NCBI GenBank assembly: GCA_029560815.1
Contig: JAKQKF010000323.1
Span: 1-9,354, forward strand
Length of the DNA stretch: 9,354 nucleotides
Reading direction: 5' to 3'
Origin: a bacterium
Lineage (GTDB): Bacteria > KSB1 > UBA2214
In this document: in pieces, positions 7,170 through 9,354 of the stretch
Layout: each line of letters starts with the position of its first letter
Numbering within the stretch: the first letter of the stretch is position 1
Translations under genes and position numbers: made by a program
Notes under the pieces: model-generated
The model's database searches: none
What the model was told of the DNA's origin: nothing
The model's input: the letters and a program-made list of their open reading frames with translations, nothing else

Positions 7170-8435
7170 CTAATTAAGGATTGGAAAACCGCTCAGCCGG
7201 AAGATGTAGCTGTCATACTCTGTAATGGTGAATGGATACTGGTCATCCATTTCAGATTCCGCATGGTGCTTTTCAAAGGAAATACGGCTCAGAATGCGCC
7301 CCCACCAGGTCCGGTCCAGGTCGAGAAAGACAGCGGCAATGCGCAAGGGCTGTAAAAAGTTGATGCCATAGCCAGAAGTCCCGGCACTGGTTTTTCCTTC
7401 GATATCCTCATATGTACCCGAGCGCAGGAAATAGATATCCCCGAAATTAAACTCATGGCCGCGTCTTCTGATGGTCCCGGGATTGGCTTTGCCCAGCACC
7501 ACGTTATCGTAAAACCGGAGATCCGGCGCACCAGACAGATACCTGGATGTGCCATCGGGGTAACGTTCGATCAGCATATCATCGACCTCCCGGCTCCAGC
7601 TAAAGCCGGCGAGAGTCAAACCTCGATAGCGCACGCCCGCCTGAAGATTGAGCCCGATACTGAGAGATCGCGGGATAGGGTCAGCCTGCGCCGCCTCGAT
7701 ATAGCTGATTTTGCCGCCGATATTGGTCTTGCTGTAATAAAAGCCGGGATCAATCCAAAAGTTAAAAGGCGACACGGGTTCGCGTGCGAGCAGACCGCTT
7801 GCACGTCCGATCTCGATCAGGGGCAGCTGCAGCATCAGCCCCCAATCTTTGGCATCGATGCTCGCCCGTCCGTCGCTCGGCTCGATTCCTGCCCCGAAAG
7901 GCGCGAGATGCGAGTCGATATGTTTCCAGGTGATGCCGAAACTGGCACGAATGTAATAATCGACTGCCAGGGCCAGGGTTGTGCCCTCGCAGTTCTCATA
8001 ACTCGAAAACGAGCCCTGAGGCTCAGGGCTTGATTCGCTGGTCTGATATACCGTACCCAGATCCAAAGCTACTTTACTGCGGGCAATACCAATCGAGACC
8101 GGAATCCTGCTGAATTGCCTCAGGTTGATCCCAACAGCGGTTGTCTGGGCATCATAGGTCAGGTCATCTGTGAGAAATGGCAGCCAGACTATGGCCTCCG
8201 GGTAATACTCCTGGCCGATAAAATTCTTCTGGGCAAAGAATCCCAGGGCAGCGGGATTCATGATCGCAGCCATCGGTGAAGCAGCCGACGCAGCGCCATA
8301 GCTTTGGCCCATACCATTAGCCTGAGGAGACGGCGAGATCAGTAAAAAGAGCACAGCGGCTTCAGACACCGCAAAAGCCTGGCCGATTCCAATCAGCGAG
8401 AGGAAAATCAGTATTCCTGCTATTCTTTTTTTCAT
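7170..8435 (-). CDS. PorV/PorQ-family outer-membrane beta-barrel protein
   Basis: The protein has 421 residues. The ATG at 8435 is preceded by GGGAGAAGCAG, with GGAG six bases upstream. The signal peptide is MKKRIAGILIFLSLIGIGQAFA. Right after it comes the family signature: FLLISPSPQANGMGQ (30-44), then AAIMNPAALGF (56-66). This corresponds to the SPD.R..GMG...A.......NPA.LA pattern of the PorV/PorQ (UPF0164, FadL-like) group. The rest alternates hydrophobic and polar residues with many aromatics, as expected for a barrel. In T9SS organisms PorV carries cargo from the SprA translocon to the cell-surface attachment complex. Related proteins in other FCB lineages are uncharacterised. Its position 43 bases downstream of a gene encoding a sorting-domain protein suggests handling of that cargo, which is an inference. 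The gene looks less GC-rich by eye than its neighbours. Confidence 0.85.
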   Translation of the reverse strand: MKKRIAGILIFLSLIGIGQAFAVSEAAVLFLLISPSPQANGMGQSYGAASAASPMAAIMNPAALGFFAQKNFIGQEYYPEAIVWLPFLTDDLTYDAQTTAVGINLRQFSRIPVSIGIARSKVALDLGTVYQTSESSPEPQGSFSSYENCEGTTLALAVDYYIRASFGITWKHIDSHLAPFGAGIEPSDGRASIDAKDWGLMLQLPLIEIGRASGLLAREPVSPFNFWIDPGFYYSKTNIGGKISYIEAAQADPIPRSLSIGLNLQAGVRYRGLTLAGFSWSREVDDMLIERYPDGTSRYLSGAPDLRFYDNVVLGKANPGTIRRRGHEFNFGDIYFLRSGTYEDIEGKTSAGTSGYGINFLQPLRIAAVFLDLDRTWWGRILSRISFEKHHAESEMDDQYPFTITEYDSYIFRLSGFPILN

Positions 8436-8453
8436 CTGCTTCTCCCGATATGA

Positions 8454-8478
8454 TCACAGCCTGTTCACATCGATGTGA
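8454..8478. promoter_or_regulatory. Perfect 14-bp palindrome plus repeated TGTGA half-site before the PorV-like gene
   Basis: TCACATCGATGTGA at 8465-8478 is a perfect palindrome abutting the stop codon of the upstream gene (8479). A further TCACA copy lies at 8454-8458. Read on the minus strand, two TGTGA copies start 11 bases apart, about one helical turn. TGTGA is the half-site recognised by Crp/Fnr-type regulators, but here the palindromic arms are in the reverse order (TCACA then TGTGA) with only 4 bases between, so it is not a standard Crp box. It could be an operator for the PorV-like gene, or a small RNA hairpin (5-bp stem, TCGA loop). Confidence 0.35.
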
Positions 8479-9354
8479 CTAATGGGTTACAGCAATTTTG
8501 ATGATCTCAAAGCGGCTTTCACCGCCGGACTGAGCTAGCACCTTCGCCAGATAAACCCCGCTCTGCACTCCGCTCGCTTCCCAGGCGATTTCGTGGTCAC
8601 CTGGCAAGAGGCCTTCCCGGGAGAGCTCACCGACGAAATTGCCGGCGAGGTCAAAAATCCGGATGATAACCCGTTCGGCAGGACGGGCGAGGGTGAAGCG
8701 GATATTGGCGGCGCCTTCGGTCACCGGGTTGGGATACGAAAAGACTTTTTTCGCCGGCATGAGATCAGCGGACTGAACAACGCCCTGGGTGTCGCCCGGC
8801 AGGCAGAAACTCCGCCGTTCGCCGGAGCCTCCCCTGGCCCAGATCTGCTCGTACTCATCCACACGGATCCCGAGATTATACATATTGAGGCTTCCATCCG
8901 CACCGGCAGCGATGAGCTGCAGTTCGGACGTTATACCCATGTGATCGATGATCAAGGCGGCGTCAGCTGCTGCCCCGGCATCGAGAGGGAATCCAGCCGC
9001 CTCCTCACCGCTCTGATTGACGGCGTGGATAAAGCCATCGCTGCCGATAAAAGCCATCCACGCCCCGCCCTGGCCGCTCTTCTTGTAGAAAACCGGGCTG
9101 CCCGGCGCGGTTTCGGTGGGCGCAGCGGGTGTTACCGGGAAGTTGAACACAAGCGCACCGGTGAATTCAAAGGCCGCCGCGCCTTCGCGCGCCGCGCAGA
9201 GAATCTCCGGCAGACCGTCGAGATCGATATCGCCGATGGCCGGCGCCTGAATACCGCTGAATCCCACCGGCGGCTGATAGCTGCCGAGGGCAGTACCGTC
9301 AGAAGTGAATTTGTCGAACGAGCCGTCCCGGCCGATCAGAACGATCTCGTATCC
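8479..9354 (-). CDS. Secreted FG-GAP/VCBS-type protein with C-terminal T9SS-like sorting domain (N-terminus outside window)
   Basis: The visible part has 291 residues. The frame is open to the right edge, so the gene starts outside the window; an in-frame GTG at 9267 is an internal Val codon, because the coding pattern continues upstream of it. Visible residues 39-55 contain AIGDIDLDGLPEILCA, a D-x-D-x-D-G-x-x-E calcium-loop motif typical of FG-GAP/VCBS propeller blades. Further blade-like pieces follow (FIGSDGFIHAVNQSGE at 102-117, AAGADGSLNMYN at 149-160). From about 205 (FSYPNPVTEGAANIRFTL) to the end, the pattern YPNP, IRIFDLAGNFVGEL, PGDHEIAWE and SGVYLAKVLA matches the T9SS type A sorting domain (FlgD-Ig-like fold). 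In T9SS bacteria this domain directs secretion across the outer membrane and is removed on surface attachment. The protein is therefore probably a surface or extracellular propeller protein. Its ligand cannot be told. Confidence 0.88.
   Translation of the reverse strand, partial: GYEIVLIGRDGSFDKFTSDGTALGSYQPPVGFSGIQAPAIGDIDLDGLPEILCAAREGAAAFEFTGALVFNFPVTPAAPTETAPGSPVFYKKSGQGGAWMAFIGSDGFIHAVNQSGEEAAGFPLDAGAAADAALIIDHMGITSELQLIAAGADGSLNMYNLGIRVDEYEQIWARGGSGERRSFCLPGDTQGVVQSADLMPAKKVFSYPNPVTEGAANIRFTLARPAERVIIRIFDLAGNFVGELSREGLLPGDHEIAWEASGVQSGVYLAKVLAQSGGESRFEIIKIAVTH

Noticed and set aside
1..9354. CRISPR array, tRNA, rRNA, insertion sequence or phage elements
   Set aside because: I saw no regularly spaced direct repeats, no cloverleaf, no transposase or integrase motifs and no terminal inverted repeats.

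Overview
The window looks like a chromosomal stretch from a GC-rich Gram-negative bacterium of the Fibrobacteres-Chlorobi-Bacteroidetes (FCB) superphylum, probably outside classical Bacteroidetes (KSB1, Calditrichota or a similar lineage would fit). The reasons are a type IX secretion (T9SS)-like C-terminal sorting domain, a PorV-like outer-membrane barrel, two DUF5683-like proteins, and good AGGAG-type ribosome binding sites. The phylum is an inference; no rRNA or other phylogenetic marker is present.

All six genes lie on the minus strand and are read from high to low coordinates. In order of transcription: (1) the 3' end of a secreted FG-GAP/VCBS-type protein ending in a T9SS-like sorting domain (8479-9354, open at the right edge); (2) a PorV/PorQ-family barrel (7170-8435); (3) a 1007-residue protein joining a zinc-peptidase-like HEXXH domain, a TolB/PD40-type beta-propeller and an Omp85-like beta-barrel (4110-7133); (4) and (5) two tandem DUF5683-like paralogues (3230-4045 and 2494-3225). 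The gaps are 43, 36, 64 and 4 bases, so this reads as one operon. A strong GC-rich hairpin at 2458-2481 follows the last stop codon. (6) After a 198-base intergenic region that also holds a possible sigma70-type promoter comes a GH31 alpha-xylosidase-like gene with a PA14 insert. It covers 1-2295 and is cut off at the left edge.

Genes 1-5 all encode exported or envelope proteins. A plausible reading is an envelope module: a T9SS cargo protein, a PorV-like carrier that could shuttle it, an outer-membrane-anchored metallopeptidase/propeller protein, and two small membrane-associated proteins of unknown function. The GH31 enzyme looks like a separate transcription unit for xyloglucan or xylo-oligosaccharide breakdown. 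The most unusual items are the peptidase-propeller-barrel fusion, its linkage to a PorV-like gene and the DUF5683 pair, and a perfect 14-bp palindrome with TGTGA half-sites in the 43-base gap before the PorV-like gene. I found no tRNA, rRNA, CRISPR array, insertion sequence or phage gene.
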